Below are positions 62,936-64,000 of a stretch of 64,000 nt of DNA, in pieces. The notes below the pieces were generated by a model that saw only the letters and a list, made by a program, of their open reading frames with translations, was not told the DNA's origin and did not search any database. Location of the stretch: the NCBI RefSeq assembly GCF_900230225.1, contig NZ_OCNH01000001.1, forward strand, positions 1,984,001-2,048,000. The letters run 5' to 3'. The stretch comes from Spirosoma fluviale (GTDB lineage: Bacteria > Bacteroidota > Bacteroidia > Cytophagales > Spirosomataceae). The stretch's first letter is position 1. Every line of letters starts with the position of its first letter. The translations under genes were made by a program, and so were the position numbers.

Positions 62936-64000
62936 TTATTTACCAGGCTCGATGCAGACGATCTTCTTCTCTTCGTACTGCTTCAGAATATTCTGAAGAT
63001 TAGTCAGGTTTTCATTCACATCTGCCTCATCTTTAATCGATTTAGCTTTCGTGAAGTACGGTAACGATTGTTTGAACTTACCACAAACTTTACCATCCAA
63101 TTCCTTACCATTTTTGTTGTACTCGGCCATATCCATTCGGTCAACGCCACGCTTCATTTCAACAGCTTCGTTGAACAGGAAAACCGCCATGTTAAAGTTA
63201 GCATCGTAGTTGTTCGGATCAATTGCCAACGCTTTTTCCAAATAAAGCTTCTCCTGACTCTTATTCTCCTGTTGCGACTGCTTTAACTCGGCTAACCGCT
63301 TCGCTCCGTCTGCTGCTGCACCAGCTTTAGCAGCCGCTTCTTTAGCCTCGGCTTCCAGCTTGGCTAATTCGGTCTTTTGGTCTGACAAACGCTTTTGTAC
63401 TTCCGTTAGCTGCCGCTTTAACTCTGGCTTGGGTGACTTTTTAATCGACGCCTGTAAGCGGGCTATCTCGCCATTATAGGCATCGATAATGCTTTTCGCA
63501 TCGGCTACTTGCTTTGCCGTATTTCCACCCTTTTTGCTGTCTCCTTCCAGTTTCCGAATCTCCTCAGATGACTTATTGGCAATGTTATTATAAACGATCG
63601 ACAGGTTTACCAGATTCTGCACATTGTTAGGATCTTTCTCAACCATCTGTTTCATCCCGCTAATGGCTTCGTCCATCCGGTTCGTCGATAACATAATATT
63701 GATCTTCTCATTGGCAAGATCTTTATTAGTCGGTGCCAGTGCGATTCCTTTATCCAAGGCAACCAATGCTTTGTCAATCTCATTATCGGCCCGGTAGAGC
63801 ATCGCTAACGAACCATAAATCGTTGCATCTTTGCCCCCACTGGTGATGTATTTCTCCAGTTGGGTTTTAGCCGTTGCATTATCCTTGATCTGCTGAGCAG
63901 CAATAGCCGTATACAACGGTGCCAGTGTATCTTTAGGATTGATATCACCGGCGATTGACATCGACTTCATCGCATCCGCATAGTTCTTGGCCTGGAACTT
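62936..64000 (-). CDS. TPR-repeat protein with coiled coil (5' truncated)
   Basis: The frame is open to the window edge (355 codons visible; upstream codons read KFQAKNYADA), so the start lies outside. TPR-like units (LAPLYTAIAAQQIKDNATAKTQLEKYITSGG, ALVALDKGIALAPTNKDLANEK, AISGMKQMVEKDPNNVQNLVNL) surround a Lys/Glu/Ala-rich coiled coil (EIARLQASIKKSPK, LSDQKTELAKLEAEAKEAAAKA), then another TPR and a Cys-containing tail. Probably a periplasmic or cytoplasmic scaffold; whether there is a signal peptide cannot be seen. Confidence 0.85.
   Translation of the reverse strand, partial: KFQAKNYADAMKSMSIAGDINPKDTLAPLYTAIAAQQIKDNATAKTQLEKYITSGGKDATIYGSLAMLYRADNEIDKALVALDKGIALAPTNKDLANEKINIMLSTNRMDEAISGMKQMVEKDPNNVQNLVNLSIVYNNIANKSSEEIRKLEGDSKKGGNTAKQVADAKSIIDAYNGEIARLQASIKKSPKPELKRQLTEVQKRLSDQKTELAKLEAEAKEAAAKAGAAADGAKRLAELKQSQQENKSQEKLYLEKALAIDPNNYDANFNMAVFLFNEAVEMKRGVDRMDMAEYNKNGKELDGKVCGKFKQSLPYFTKAKSIKDEADVNENLTNLQNILKQYEEKKIVCIEPGK

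Overview
The window is a gene-dense stretch of a Bacteroidota chromosome, most likely a Spirosoma-like member of the Cytophagales (inference from gene content). Evidence: a short primary sigma factor without region 1.1; promoters of the form TTTG-N19-TAnnTTTG that this sigma class reads; a tmRNA whose tag reads GEYNYAMAA; a TonB-dependent receptor with a paired lipoprotein; a secreted c-type heme protein of the 'PVC-type' class; menaquinone synthesis (menD); and several Bacteroidota-specific families (START-like protein, DUF4403). Genes are moderately GC-rich, while many spacers are long and AT-rich. I see no insertion sequence, prophage, CRISPR array or plasmid gene.

Layout. 0-10 kb: end of a SlyD-type isomerase, uvsE, a secreted protein, a glucose dehydrogenase/GH63 pair, a DUF6580 membrane protein behind an attenuator-like leader, and an SdpR-SdpI-hydrolase unit with a double operator. 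10-18 kb: tmRNA, then AT-rich spacers with few genes (an AT-hook-like protein, an AlbA_2 protein, hemF, an FKBP lipoprotein, an MFS transporter). 18-28 kb: a large heme-binding secreted protein, tRNA-Ser, purL, an inositol-phosphatase-like enzyme, a DinB/YfiT protein, a DUF4403 lipoprotein, a DNA glycosylase. 28-33 kb: a D-amino-acid module, with an enolase-superfamily epimerase and DUF1611 protein divergent from a fused D-peptidase/D-aminoacylase. 33-43 kb: holA, a TonB receptor with lipoprotein, tRNA-Met, a START-like gene, LptF/G permease, rpsO, pnp, rpoD. 43-56 kb: signalling genes (CheB/CheR-PAS, TPR lipoprotein, Y_Y_Y kinase operon, an ethylene-receptor-like kinase with response regulator and menD). 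55.5-64 kb: TonB-like protein, folC, trmB, gap, dapD, an XRE regulator and a TPR protein, separated by unusual AT-rich spacers.

Most notable: (1) a histidine kinase with all seven ETR1 ethylene/copper-site residues at exact spacing; (2) about nine TAGTA/TACTA words phased at about 20-21 bp upstream of gap; (3) many perfect inverted repeats (up to 42 bp) at gene 3' ends, several overlapping the stop codon or the tmRNA 3' end; (4) the D-amino-acid cluster; (5) a ParB-site-like palindrome near 62.8 kb. All calls come from reading the sequence; no database search was run.
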